Assembly: GCA_003254925.1 (NCBI GenBank)
Contig: QANZ01004471.1
Span: 158,114 to 222,113 of the forward strand
DNA: 64,000 nucleotides
Reading direction: 5' to 3'
Origin: Chamaecrista fasciculata
Lineage: Eukaryota; Streptophyta; Magnoliopsida; Fabales; Fabaceae
Shown here: piece after piece, positions 48,063-59,558 of the stretch
How positions within the stretch are numbered: position 1 is the stretch's first letter
Layout: every line of letters begins with the position of its first letter
Made by a program: the position numbers and the translations under genes
The notes under the pieces: generated by a model
Database searches by the model: none
What the model saw: the letters and a program-made list of their open reading frames with translations, nothing else
What the model was told of the DNA's origin: nothing

Positions 48063-49708
48063 ATGTCAAGAGTAAGAGTCCATGAAGAAGAAGAAGAAGA
48101 AGAAGAAGAAGACAGAATGAGCAATCTCCCGGACTCCATTCTGATTCACATCCTGTCTTCTCTCCCTACCACCAAAGATGCAGTTCGTTCCTCTGTTTTG
48201 TCCAAAAGATGGCTTTACCTTTGGACCCATCTCACAAATTTACACTTTGATGATGCTCCACATCGTGATACCAAGTCCAACCCAAAAGTTGTTCAGTTTG
48301 AAAGGTTTGTGTCAAGGGTTCTTCTTCTCAACAAGAACTCATGCATCCATACTTTCTCTCTCAAACTTGAACACACCTTTGATCCATATCTCGTAAGTGC
48401 TTGGATCTCTTCTATCTTACCCCGAAATCTTAAAACCCTTTCTATTTCTTGTCATCACACTCTTCCTCCCTGCTTTGACCACATTTTCACTTGCTACTCT
48501 CTTGTGGATTTAGTCCTCATTCTCAACGCATCATCTGTTTTTAAGACTCTTCCTTCTCCCTTCGTTCATCTTCCCAATCTCCAAACCCTCGAGTTATCTG
48601 GGATTAGATTTTCTACTCAAGGCCTCATTCTTAGCTTCCCTATGCTTAAAAAGTTCAAAGCCAAACTGGAATGGTGGAATTTTATAGATGCGTGTTTACA
48701 AGCTCCCTTGCTTGAAATGCTTATTGTAGAAACTCACAGCGACATGTTCAATTTACTTAGAGGTGTCATAAAGGTGTGTGCTTCAAATGTTAGAGAAATC
48801 TCTCATACTGGTTCTCCATCACCCTGTTTTCTTCTCCAAGATCCATCCTCTGCTCTTCAAGCTTCCGCTTCTATCTCTTTACTCCATCCTAGTTCACTAC
48901 GTTTCAGAAGGAAATTTTATAAAGGTCAAGAAACTTGCATGCTTCTCAAACACTACATTCAAGTCAAATCTCTCAATCTTGAAAATATACAGGTATATTT
49001 TATATGCTTTAATCTCTTCCTCACTTCACCCTTCTCTCATTTAATTTGTTGCGAGGCTTTTGGTTGTGCAAGAGAATCCAATAATATTAATTATGTGTTA
49101 TATATTCGTGAGAATCAGGCTTATGGCTGTGCAAGAGAATCTTTTGTGGATCTTCCTCCATTTGCAAACTTGCATCATCTCAAGCTAAGTCATTTTACTT
49201 GTGAAATGTTGATGGTGTTACTTCCAAAGGCACCCAATCTTGTCACTCTTGAAATTGAGGTATGCGGTTTAACTACTCTATATATATATTTAATTTATGG
49301 AGTTCAAACTCCTTGATTGGTTATGTATTTTATTATTACTTTTGGTTTTAATTAGTTGCCATAGTGAAATAAATTACTAAATGGGCTAACATTTAACAGG
49401 GAGTGATAAAACTTGATAGTGATGATGATCTGCGCGATGATTTTGAACTTGATGAGCCTGGTTGTTCAATTCATCTTAAAGCAGTGAAGTTTGGAATTGT
49501 AGGTGGCAATGAGTATGAACTGTGTTTAGCTAAATTTGTGATGAAGAATGCTCTACATTTGGAGAGGTTTACTTTTTGCCATCCCAAGTTGATGCCAAAT
49601 ATGAAAGCATTTTTCACCAAAAGAAAACATATGAAAGCATTTAAAAAGAAGGTGAGGTCGTTGAAGAAGGAGTTCCATTTAACTAGGATAGATTTTTCAG
49701 ATTTCTAG
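48063..49708 (+). CDS. F-box/FBD/LRR-type protein (3 exons)
   Basis: Putative substrate adaptor of an SCF ubiquitin ligase. Exons 48063-48992, 49119-49259 and 49400-49708 join in phase 0, giving 459 residues. The ATG at 48063 is chosen because the open frame upstream has no other ATG. After an acidic run (about residues 8-16) the F-box shows MSNLPDSILIHILSSLPTTK and RSSVLSKRWLYLWT (about 19-55). A leucine-rich middle follows (LPNLQTLELSGIRFS, LHHLKLSHFTCEM). The C-terminal FBD-like part has ALHLERFTFCHP. Intron 1 (126 bases) is fully open in frame, so retention would add 42 residues. A 26-base phrase around its acceptor (gcttatggctgtgcaagaga) is a duplicate of sequence 67 bases upstream. Target protein unknown. 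Confidence 0.85.
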
Positions 49709-50640
49709 GTTGCTGTTAAAGAAGGCTTAAGGCATATTACATATATTAATATTAATATATTATAAATAGCCATGTTTGTCTCTTTTTAGTTACTGTACTA
49801 TCCACCTAGCTGATTAATCTTATGTATTCCTCAATATTCCTGATGCAACTATTACAATTTACAAATATTATATTCTATGCCTACTTGTATTTTTAATGCT
49901 TTCTCTTCAGATTTTAGCGGTGTGGTTTGGCCCCGCAATGTTTCCTGTTTGTAAGCTACTCTTTGCACTTTGTTGCAGTTTTTTAATATAGTTCCCTTTT
50001 ATATGAAAAAAAAAGATGAATACATTTCTATTAAAATATAAAATATGATATATAAAAAGGATATAATATGAACATAAAGATGTTTTCATAATAAAAATAA
50101 ATAAGTAATATTCATTAAAATAAAAAAGTAATCAAGTCTCTTCTTTGGCTATGATTAATATTCATTAATCATTAATATTCACATTATGTCATTGTCATTA
50201 ATTACGGAAAGAGAGAAGGAAAAGAGAGAAAGGTAGAAAAGGGAGAAAAATAATGAAAGAAAGAGAGAATAGTATAGTCATTAGCCACGGGTTCTGAAAG
50301 AAAGAAAATGGTCAGCAACTCAGCATACTTTAATGATAAAAAAATATAGTGATACATGAAAACTGCAAAATTTAAAGTGAAGTGACAAAAATAGTAATGC
50401 TACAAATAAATAAGAGTTGCTATATCTATGTATTATGATGGGCACGCTGCATTAGTTTCCTGACACTTTTGCCTACTATTTTCCATTTGAGTGAGAGTGA
50501 CATTCACGTTTTCAATATTATTGCTTGAAATAGGCAGACCTCTCTCCAAAAGTAATAAAATTGCCCAGCTAGAGACCAATACTTATCGATGCATATCATC
50601 AAGAATCTTGATATGATTTATCTTTATAACAAAAAAAAAA
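49709..50640. other. Intergenic DNA
   Basis: 3' flank of the F-box gene followed by AT-rich DNA. No gene or transposon ends were recognised. Confidence 0.45.
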
Positions 50641-51258
50641 GAGTAAATTTCACTTTGGTACCCTGTAGTTTGGTCATATTTCATTTTGGTACCATGTGGT
50701 TTAAAAAGTGACATTCTGGTACCCTGTGGTATTTTCTGTTAATATTTTGGTACCATGGACTTTAATAACGTTAGAAAATTAACAGAAATTGGAATTTTTG
50801 GGTTATTTTTGTAATTTTAACCATAACAACTTTTGTAAAAATTACATATTGGCTCCTCAATATTTTCGAAAAATTACAAACAGGTCCTTGGATACTTATT
50901 ATCTAGGGATTAAAAGGAAAACTATAAAAAAAATTGGGGTAAAAATATAATATTTGAAAAATATAGGACAGAAGGTAGAATTACAAAACAATCCCAATTT
51001 TTTTGTAGTTTTCATTTTAGTCCCTAGATAATATGTATCTAGGGACTTATTTGTTATTGTTAAAAAATATAGGGGGGTCATTAAGTAATTTTGGCAAGAG
51101 TTGTTATTGTTAAAATTACAACATAACCCCAAAAATTTTGATTTCCGTTAATTTTCTAATGGAATTAAAGTTCAAGATATTAAAGTGTTAATAGAGAATA
51201 CCACAAGGTACTCGAAAGTTACTTTTTAAACCACAAGATATCAAAATGTAATTTACCC
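50641..51258. mobile_element. GGTACC-rich foldback element A
   Basis: Inverted ends gagtaaatttcactttggta and, reversed right end, gggtaaattacattttgata. Phrases such as accctgtggtattttctgtt pair with the complement near 51195. Same family as the elements at 51333 and 51604. No clear target-site duplication remains. Confidence 0.8.
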
Positions 51259-51332
51259 TTTTATATAATTCATCTAATAAATACCTTTTACAGTTAAGAC
51301 ACTTGTTGGTTAGAGGAGAGAGTGTTTTTTTT

Positions 51333-52198
51333 GGGTAAATTACACTTTGGTACTCAGTGGTTTGATCTTATTTCACTTTAGTACCATGTGGTTTGAAACT
51401 TGACACTTTGGTACCCTGTGGTATTCTCCATTAACAATTTGGTACCTTTTGGAGCTATTTTGTAATTTTAACCACAACAAAATTTACAAAAATTAGATAT
51501 TGACCCCAATTTTTTTTAATTTTTTATTTTAGTCCCTAGATAATATGTATCCAGGGACCTATCTGTAATTTTTTGAAAATTTTTTGGGTCAATATATAAT
51601 TTTGGGTAAATTACACATTGGTACCCTGTGGTTTGACCCTATTTCACTTTGGTACCCTGTAGTTTGAAACTTGACACTTTGGTACCCTGTGGTATTCTCC
51701 ATTAACACTTTGGTACCCTTTGGAGCTATTTTGTAATTTTAACCGTAACAAATTTTGCAAAAATTACATATTGACCCCGAAAAATTTTCAAAAAATTACA
51801 AATAGGTCCCTGGATACATATTATATAGGGACTAAAATGAAAAATTTAAATTTTTTTTGGGGTCAATATGTAATTTTTGTAAAATTTATTATGGTTAAAA
51901 TTACAAAATAGCTCCAAAGGGTACCAAAGTGTTAACCGAGAATACCACAGGGTACCAAAGTGTCAAGTTTCAAACCACAGGGTACCAAAGTGAAATAGGG
52001 TCAAACCACAGGGTACTAAAGTGTAATTTACCCTATAATTTTTGCAAAATTTGTTATGGTTAAAATTACAAAATAGCTCCAAAGGATACCAAAGTGTTAA
52101 TGGAGAATACCACAGGGTACCGAAGTGTCAGGTTTCAAACCATAGGGTACCAAAGTGAAATAGGGTCAAACCACATGGTATCAAAGTGTAATTTACCT
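51333..52198. mobile_element. Foldback element B, split by element C
   Basis: Left half 51333-51603 and right half 52034-52198. The end is gggtaaattacactttggta, and the reversed right end is aggtaaattacactttgata. Flanks are gtttttttt (51324-51332) and ttttttttt (52199-52207), a 9-bp duplication with one mismatch. The element is interrupted near its centre by a related copy. Confidence 0.85.
51604..52033. mobile_element. Foldback element C nested in B, exact 9-bp TSD
   Basis: 430 bases, almost entirely inverted repeat. Left end gggtaaattacacattggta; right end reversed gggtaaattacactttagta. Arms of about 200 bases pair with few differences (ggtaccctgtggtattctcc on both). The target-site duplication tataatttt is exact at 51595-51603 and 52034-52042. 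Both the duplication and the host are within element B, so the same family moved twice. Non-coding Mutator-type MITE. Confidence 0.93.
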
Positions 52199-52248
52199 TT
52201 TTTTTTTATGAAAATATGTTTGAGGTGTTATCTAANAAAAAAAAAGAA

Positions 52249-52400
52249 AGTGTTGAATTACCCATAAGAGAAAAAGGAAGCAATAAAGAATTTGGTCATC
52301 AGTGACATGTATATGTATTATTGGTATTGGGTATTCACTTTTGACTTTCTTGGGCTGGTTGGTTTGCTTTGTGATTGAGAATAAAAAACCTTGTTTTGCG
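52249..52400. repeat. Dispersed duplication, copy 2
   Basis: Diverged copy of 44629-44770, the 5' flank of the hydrolase gene, in the same orientation. Shares ggaagcaataaagaa and gggctggttggtttg. An N at 52236 lies just outside. Confidence 0.75.
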
Positions 52401-53970
52401 GTTGGACAACCCAACAAAGAATTGGGCCAGTCAGGCCATAAAAAGAATTGGGTCAGTGATATATATATTTGTTAAGGGATAATAATACTTAATTAGGTTG
52501 TCAAGTTCATATAAATATTATTTTTAAATTCATAAGACTATAAAACAACTAATAAATTAGATTTTATTATATTCAGAGAAATTAGAAAATTGTGAGAAAC
52601 TACTTAACTTATTAAATAATATCTTATATTTTTGTACTTTTTTAAATATTAAGATAATAAAAGAGTGAAAATTTATCTCCTTATTATAACCTCTCACTAG
52701 TCTTTGAAAAAATATTTCAAAATATAATATGATAGTAATATATGATTTTGAGAGTACGTGGTGACTAAAACACTTATGAAAATAATTGAAAATACAGCTG
52801 TCAAAAAATCTATATTATATTTTAAAGAAAATTTATTGTTTATCTCTAAATTTGTGCTAAATTAATAAATCAGCCCTAAAAAATTGAAATCGTCAATAAT
52901 TTTCAGAGAAAAATTATATAAATTTTAAATATATATATATATATGTATTCAATATAAATCTAAATATTGAAAAATAAAAAAAAATAATTTAGAATGAAAG
53001 AGTAAATCGTGACAACTTCAATGTCAAAAATTAAATAATATATTTTGATTATTTAAAAATTATTTTGTTGACTCGATTTATAAAACGAAAAAAGAAAACA
53101 ATTTTCTCCATGTTATATATAAAAACAAATCCACTAAATTATGGGTATGGTGAAGTATGTAAATTATCTCATTTCAGTAGTCCATTTATATAATTTTGTA
53201 TTTGGTCATTTAAATAAATATTCAAATGAGATAATTTACATAATTTATTTGACCAATAATTTAACTGACCTACTCCTGTTATATACATCGACGTATTTTC
53301 TGTAACAAAATGAATTAAATGTTTGAAAAGCACAGTCATTTATATTTGGACATAACCCTTTGACAAGCAATTTGCATGAATTGGACATTGGAGTATGGTT
53401 TATCTCACACGTCCCATTATTGACATTTGACAGCAATATGCATTGAAATAAAGGAAAAAAAATGCAATAACTCTCAATTGAGATGGGCCCATTCTTTTAA
53501 TTCCTCACTTAATTAAATATGGGACAATATTATTTTCTGTCCCCAGAAAAAAAGCTGTAATAATATTATATAATATACATCCTACCACGTGCAAGGTACC
53601 TAATTTAATTTAATGCCAAAATGTAATAAAGGATCTTGCATTTAGAAAGCAGGTTTCCTAAATTAAATCAAATGATATTAAAATAATTTACATTAATGTG
53701 TGATTCATGTATAAAATTTATATAAATGTTGGCAAGAAAACTCGACTCTCAAGAGATAGAAGTCTTTTTTGGGCGGCTAGAGTTTTCTCAGGTAGGATTT
53801 AGATTGAAAACAAAATTAAATTCCTTAAATATATAAGCAGAATCAAATTATTACTTAGAATATAGCCAAAACAAGTTGACTTTAATATATTATATTATAG
53901 TTACGTTGAACTTTCAGAACAATCAAATTGCAAAAATAATAATGGTTTTGGCAGTTTGGCTCCAAACTGA
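52401..53970. other. AT-rich intergenic DNA
   Basis: Contains one small hairpin at 53157-53241 and otherwise nothing recognisable. Confidence 0.45.
53157..53241. repeat. 85-bp hairpin with perfect 18-bp arms
   Basis: Left arm atgtaaattatctcattt (53157-53174) and right arm aaatgagataatttacat (53224-53241) are exact complements. Probably a very small MITE remnant. Confidence 0.75.
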
Positions 53971-53982
53971 AAGGTAGGCTTC

Positions 53983-54690
53983 TCTGGAGGTATCTTAAGA
54001 GATGAGAATGGAAATTTTATTGCAGGTTTCTCTGAGTTTATTGGATATGGTCACTCTCTCAAAGCAGAACTCTGGGCAATATTTAGAGGAATTGAGTTAG
54101 CTGTATCTCTAAACATCAAAAAGATTATTTTAGAATCTGACTGTGTTGCTGCTATAAATTGTATTATTTCAGATAAAATTACTGTCCACCATCCTTTTTA
54201 CGCTATCATTTTTAACTGTAAAAATATGCTTGCTTCCTTTGACAGTTGGAGCATGAATCACACTTTTAGGGAAGCAAATGCATGTGCTGATCTTTTGGCA
54301 TATCATGGCAGAACAAAGCAACTTCAGCACACTACCTTCATCTCCTTACCATCTTTTTTGAATCTCGCGTTCCTTCAAGACTACAGGGCCATTCCTTTTT
54401 GTAGGAATAAAAGAAGAAAGAAGAAGGCTACTTGAAGGCTTCTTCCTTTTTCTTTTACTCCAGGACCTCGTGCTTCTGTCTTTGTTTAGTTTCTAGGCTC
54501 TCTGTTCTTTTCTTTCCCTGTATGCTTTAGCTAGTTTTCATTCTCTGCTTTCTTCCCCTGTATGCCCTAGCTGGCTCTTTGTTTTCTTAGATGTTTTGCT
54601 GTCATCAGTGGTTACTTGCTTCTCAGGATGTTTGTAGCTTAACTTATTTTGCAGTAATATAATTTCCACGTATTATCAAAAAAAAAAAAA
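53983..54690 (+). mobile_element. 5'-truncated L1-type LINE with RNase H domain
   Basis: A plus-strand frame from 53983 encodes an RNase H-like domain of plant non-LTR elements: GGILRDENGNFIAGFSEFIG, KAELWAIFRGIELA (second acidic residue), ESDCVAAI (third), REANACADLLA (last). It stops at 54433 after RRKKKAT. A 3' untranslated region and a poly-A run (54678-54690) follow. The first catalytic Asp and all reverse transcriptase are lost with the 5' end. The 12-bp duplication aaggtaggcttc lies at 53971-53982 and 54691-54702. Truncation at the 5' end plus a tail is the usual result of incomplete reverse transcription. Confidence 0.93.
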
Positions 54691-54702
54691 AAGGTAGGCT
54701 TC

Positions 54703-55524
54703 GAGGGTTACGTTACAGGACATAAATATAGAGTATTATGTGTGCAACCAATTAATGGAAGAACCAGATGGATCATATCGACAATAATAACAATTTGCTA
54801 GTAGGGAAAAATGAATGGCTGCAGATTAAGAGAATATTTGATTCATGCATATATATACATATATACGAGTGTGTGTGTGGACGAAATTGTTCAATAAAAC
54901 AATGCCTCAAAATGAAGTCAAGAGTGACATGTGTGTGCGTGTGTGTACTTATAACTACATATATATATATGTATAATTGTATATGATATGTGATGGTTTG
55001 ACTGAGACAAATCCTCGTGTGAGTGTACATGTGTAGATACATATATTAAATTATATATTAATATATATGATTTGATGATGATAAAAGTCAGCATTAAAGT
55101 AGTATTTGGGTTAGCTAGTTCTGCGTCGTCAGCAAGGAGCACTTTATAGTTTATCCATTCTTTTGGCTGAGATTATATGTTAGACTTTAACGTCTAATTT
55201 TTTATTCTGATTGAAAAATAAGAATATCCACGATGCTATGTGTACCATATATGATATATGTAAAACTAACTATTACTTGTTGATATATATATCTAAATAA
55301 TTAAACATCTCTTATGTCACTTATATATATAATTAAGAATCAGTTTATTTGGTCCTTAATTGGGATCGGAGTTGCCGTTTTTCTTTAGTGTAATTTGTCA
55401 GAAATCATGTGTTTCAATTTCTCTCCTTTCATTAAGGAAGGGTTAATGGTCCAATTTTAAAAAGTGATAAGTGATTTAATATCATTTGAGTGAGGTCTCA
55501 ACTCTCCAATCAAGATATTGTGAA
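54703..55524. other. Intergenic DNA with TG/TA repeats
   Basis: Short (TG)n and (TA)n runs near 54845-54990. Open frames here are low-complexity and were not accepted. Confidence 0.4.
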
Positions 55525-55532
55525 ACAAGAAT

Positions 55533-56268
55533 CAGTGTTGTCATAACCGAACCGGACAAAGACAAGTGTTCGGTTCACGATCTGATCGGTTGAACCGGTC
55601 GGACCAGATATTTGGACCGGATGACGCAATAAATAATTATTTTTAATATATTAAATATAAACCCTCTATATTTTTTTTGGGGTCTAAGAGATGTAACACC
55701 CCAATTGTTGAAGAAGGACCTTTTTGATAGATAATAGAGTTTAAGAGGCATAAAATAATTATGGAAGTATAATTTACAAGGAGACTTTGGAAGGATATAA
55801 CTAATGAATGGTAAAATAGGTGAAAAAAGAGGTAAAAGTATGAAAGAGAATCTGTCAGGGACTTAACTGAAAAGTAAAGAAGTGAAAGAAGTGTTTGTAA
55901 GTTACGTTAAAAATAATTATGAGAATGAAACAAAGGTATGTGAGTGTTGTAGACAAAATGAGGAATACAATAATGGAGGAGTTGAGTAGTTTTAAGGGTC
56001 TTAATGTGATGTTTCAAAGAATAAAGGGGGTAGGAGCCTAGAAATTAGAAAGTTTGGGGGGCAGAAGTATAGTTTTACCCCAAACTTTAAAAAGAAGTCT
56101 GAAAAAAAAAAAATCTGACCGGTTCTCTGACCGGTCCACCGGGTGGACCCGGTTTTCCGGTTTTGGGCCGGTTTTTCCCGGTCCAACCCCAAATCCGGTT
56201 CTTTGGGTTGAACCAGGCCGCTTTCCACTTCGGCTCCCGGTCGAACTGGTCCGGGTTCAACAACACTG
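55533..56268. mobile_element. hAT-type MITE with exact 8-bp TSD
   Basis: Ends are inverted: cagtgttgtcataaccgaac on the left and, reversed, cagtgttgttgaacccggac on the right. CCGGTT-rich text follows at each end. The core includes gtaacaccccaattgttgaa but no coding region. The 8-bp sequence acaagaat is duplicated exactly at 55525-55532 and 56269-56276. CAGTGTTG ends with an 8-bp duplication identify hAT. Confidence 0.93.
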
Positions 56269-56276
56269 ACAAGAAT

Positions 56277-57480
56277 GAATCCAATTATTTTTATTTACTT
56301 TTCTATTATAGTCAAATGTGTGGTGTGAGTCAAATTTAAATTAAATTAATGGAGACAAAATTTCGAATGATGAATACACAACCAAAAAATAGAAATTTAC
56401 TCCTCTCATAACTTTTATTTTTTTTTAAATAAGCTTAATTGTATTTTGTTTTTACATACATATATATGTAAAGTTTGACAATGCCTGTATTTCAATTATA
56501 ATTGTATGTGCAGTGCCCACCGATGCTTCATTTATTGAAATTAAATATATGAGTATATATCTGATGTTTAAGATAGATACTAAAGAAATGATTAGCTCAC
56601 TTAAAATTTAAAAAAAAAATGAGATAAAAGACTAAACTATCCTTATTAAATTACTTGGAAAATATTTATACATTTATGACTCTATTATATTTAATAGGGG
56701 TAGAATAATAAAAAAATAATTAATGTTATTTTGAATTTATAAAACATATGCATTATATATTTTGAAATAAAAAAAAAATCTTTAAAATATATAGAATCGG
56801 AGGGAGTATCTCTCAACCGCGCATAAGATAAAATAAATAATAGTTATAGCCTCTCTCTCTTTAATCTTTCCTAGATTCCATGTATGAAGAATTCATGGAT
56901 ATAATATTGATACGTGGTCAATATAATTAAAAGGAATCCCAATTCCCAGGAATACATTCACGATTGTGACTCAGAAAATGATAATAATACACTCTTATTT
57001 ATTAAATAATTCATTTTATGTGCTGTTACTTCAGTGCTCTTTCATCTTTATTTGCACCATACATATACATATTTTCGAGTTGATATACATATGATGATTA
57101 CACACACGTACACATGCAATTGAATTATTATCGATCAATTTAATTAGTGGGGACGACGTACGTTGACATTGCTTGTCACAGTGGGAAGCATAACTTTCTA
57201 TATATTGACAAGTTTACCAATTTTAATTATTATATAAGTTTGTCAATTATTTCTATTAGGCGCGCGGGGGAATGATAAAAAAGACTGTACATACATAGTT
57301 TCCTGATGTGTATATATTAAAATATCAAGAACTTATTTATGATTGACCATGTGCTTCTTTTTTTAGTGTTTGAAAATCATGTGCCTTAATATTGTTAATT
57401 AAGGCTCACAGTTAAATCAAGTGAAAACTAGAAAGTTGAATCGATAGGAATTTAACCTTAGGTTTATAAGTGTGGGGATG
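56277..57480. other. Intergenic DNA with a possible Stowaway end
   Basis: AT-rich. At about 56796-56811 the sequence cggagggagta has the form of a Stowaway MITE terminus. The matching left end was not found. Otherwise nothing recognisable. Confidence 0.35.
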
Positions 57481-58080
57481 TTGATGTAAGTTGGCGACGT
57501 CGGAACCTGCAAAAAAAAGAAAGCACAGGGATCGTCCATGTGTTTCTTCTTCGATGCTCGAGTCAGTGGTTGATAATGTATGTGCTAAAGTTTTTAGCGT
57601 AAGGAGTATCATACCTTGTCATGGGTTGTATGAGGGTATTTATACCTCCCTCTCTCATGTGTCTGAGGTTGTACGAGATATAAACTAGATAGCGAAAGGC
57701 GTGTGTGCAGTAAGGTTCAGCGCATGGTGTAACAGTCACATCCGACATGCCAAGCTTTGACGGCTGACGTTCAAATTGTCGGATGGAGTCTCTTGCTTTT
57801 CTGATGGGAGTAGGTGAGAGCATTAAATGCTCTATACTTTATTCCTAATGGCGCAGGACCTTTTGGTCATTTCGGCTGTGCTTTTTGCTTGAAGGTACAC
57901 TGTGGCCGGTATAGTTTTGCCTTCTCGGAGCTACCTTGAAGATCTTCGCATTTAATGTCAGGATCACCGCATTTAATGCTTAGGATCACCGCATTTAAAG
58001 CTAGAGAAGGTGTGACTTGCCTTGACGTGATTCTGTGGGCGTGGGGCGCCTTCTCTTGTTATTATTTATTCTTTATTTAT
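57440..58080 (-). mobile_element. Probable LTR remnant
   Basis: Moderate-GC stretch unlike its surroundings. On minus it contains a TATA-like ggtataaataccctcatac (about 57650-57632) followed by a region without coding capacity. Repeated phrases (ggatcaccgcatttaa twice near 57960-57985) are present. This fits an LTR promoter region, but no ends, primer site or polypurine tract were found. Confidence 0.4.
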
Positions 58081-58082
58081 GT

Positions 58083-58275
58083 AAAGGTATATATCACTTG
58101 TCCCTCTTGAAAAAGAGGAGATGGTGGCGCCATGGGCGCATTAGCCCGATTATTGCCTTTACCTAGACAAATAGTGTATATCACTTGTCCCTCGTGAAAA
58201 AGAGAGGATGGCGGCGCCATGGGCACCTTGGCCCGATTATTGCCTTTACCTAGACAAAGGGTGCATATCATCAAG
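58083..58275. repeat. 87-bp tandem repeat
   Basis: Two adjacent copies, period 87 (tatcacttgtccctc at 58092 and 58179), plus the start of a third at about 58266. Each contains ggcgccatgggc and ttgcctttacctagacaaa. Confidence 0.88.
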
Positions 58276-58509
58276 TATATATAATTTATACTTATTTATA
58301 GTTTTCCAATGTTCCTCTGATATATATATATATATATATATGATCATATTTATATTAGAGTTGAGTTTAACAGAAAAATTAATCTTTCACATGGTAAATT
58401 TGAATTTGAATCCTCATTGAAGAAAGTGCTCATATTTAGAATACCTAATAGTGTCTCAAACATGAGTACCTTTGATGGATTGGAAGATACATGTGACAAA
58501 ACAACAAAA

Positions 58510-58830
58510 GATTGTCGCGATCAAAAAGTCAGAGTTTAATTCTATCTGATAAGGCATCCTGTAGGGGGATCCTTCTTAGAGCGATCCCCATTACGGATCC
58601 CCTCGAAGCAAGACCAGCGATTAGATGCAATTACAACCGTCTTATCCTCTATTAACTGCCTTGCGGTATAAATACTTGATAATCAGCCACAGTATAGGTA
58701 CATGAACTCATTCTTTCTATTCTCGTTCTCTCTAAATTATCATTATCCTGTACGGACTATTATTGATGTTGGCATCGGAGTTACAACCAGGGATCAGCCC
58801 CCTCTCCTCTCTTACAAGTTCAAACAAGGA
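58510..58830 (+). mobile_element. Probable Ty3-type LTR fragment
   Basis: Contains gcggtataaatacttgataa (TATA box, about 58663), then pyrimidine-rich transcription-start-like text. It ends with a phrase resembling plant Ty3/gypsy LTR 3' parts (ttggcatcggagtt near 58768). No coding region and no second LTR is near. Confidence 0.5.
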
Positions 58831-58941
58831 TTAACAATCAAGTCTTTATCTCATTTCTCATAACCTCATCAATATCTATCACTAATTAAGTTCCTAATTA
58901 ATTGTAGGTCAAATACTCATATTACTCTCAAAAGTATGAGT

Positions 58942-59382
58942 GAGGTATATTTCAAATTAATCCTAAATGTTTTATTTGTTTCAAATTAGTCCTACATATT
59001 TTTAGAACTTTTCACTTTTGATCTTAAACCTTCTTGTGGGGCACAATTTGACCTAGTTTCTTGATTATCTCAACTAGACAGATAAAGAACTCCTTAAGAG
59101 TAACATATAGTTCCTAACTCGTCGTATTCGAATTTGAAACGAAAGAAATATGACCAACTTCACTCGTTTAACCATGAAACAAGTGTCCCGCATTTAATTT
59201 CATGATCCAATTTGATCTCGTAATTTGTTGATGACCTAAATTAGATAGAGAAAAGACTCGTTAAAAAAGCATTTTTGTAGTTTTAAACTCGTCGTATTCA
59301 AATTTGAAACGAGAGAGATCAAATATGACCAGAAGTGAAAAGTTATTATTGAAACATTTAGGACCAATTTAAAATCTACCCC
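58942..59382. mobile_element. Foldback element with direct internal repeats
   Basis: Left gaggtatatttcaaattaat and reversed right ggggtagattttaaattggt are inverted ends. An internal phrase aactcgtcgtattcnaatttg occurs twice (about 59118 and 59287). Non-coding. No clear duplication of target sequence. Confidence 0.65.
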
Positions 59383-59558
59383 ATATTTATGAACCAATGT
59401 GAGTGTTAATTAGACCTTAATTGTACATTCAATTAAATATGTCAAAAGGGAATAGGGATGGACGATATATAAAGAGTGGAGAAAAAAATTTACATATATT
59501 ATATACACACTTCTAAATAATCAATTGAAAAACTATACATCAATCTTTCCTCATCAAA

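Noticed and set aside
53960-54435. RNase H frame as a host ribonuclease gene
   Set aside because: The first catalytic residue is missing, and the piece is framed by a target-site duplication and a poly-A tail, so it is a LINE remnant.
55990-56285. Overlapping Pro/Gly-rich open frames
   Set aside because: They are translations of the CCGGTT-rich end of a MITE, on both strands.
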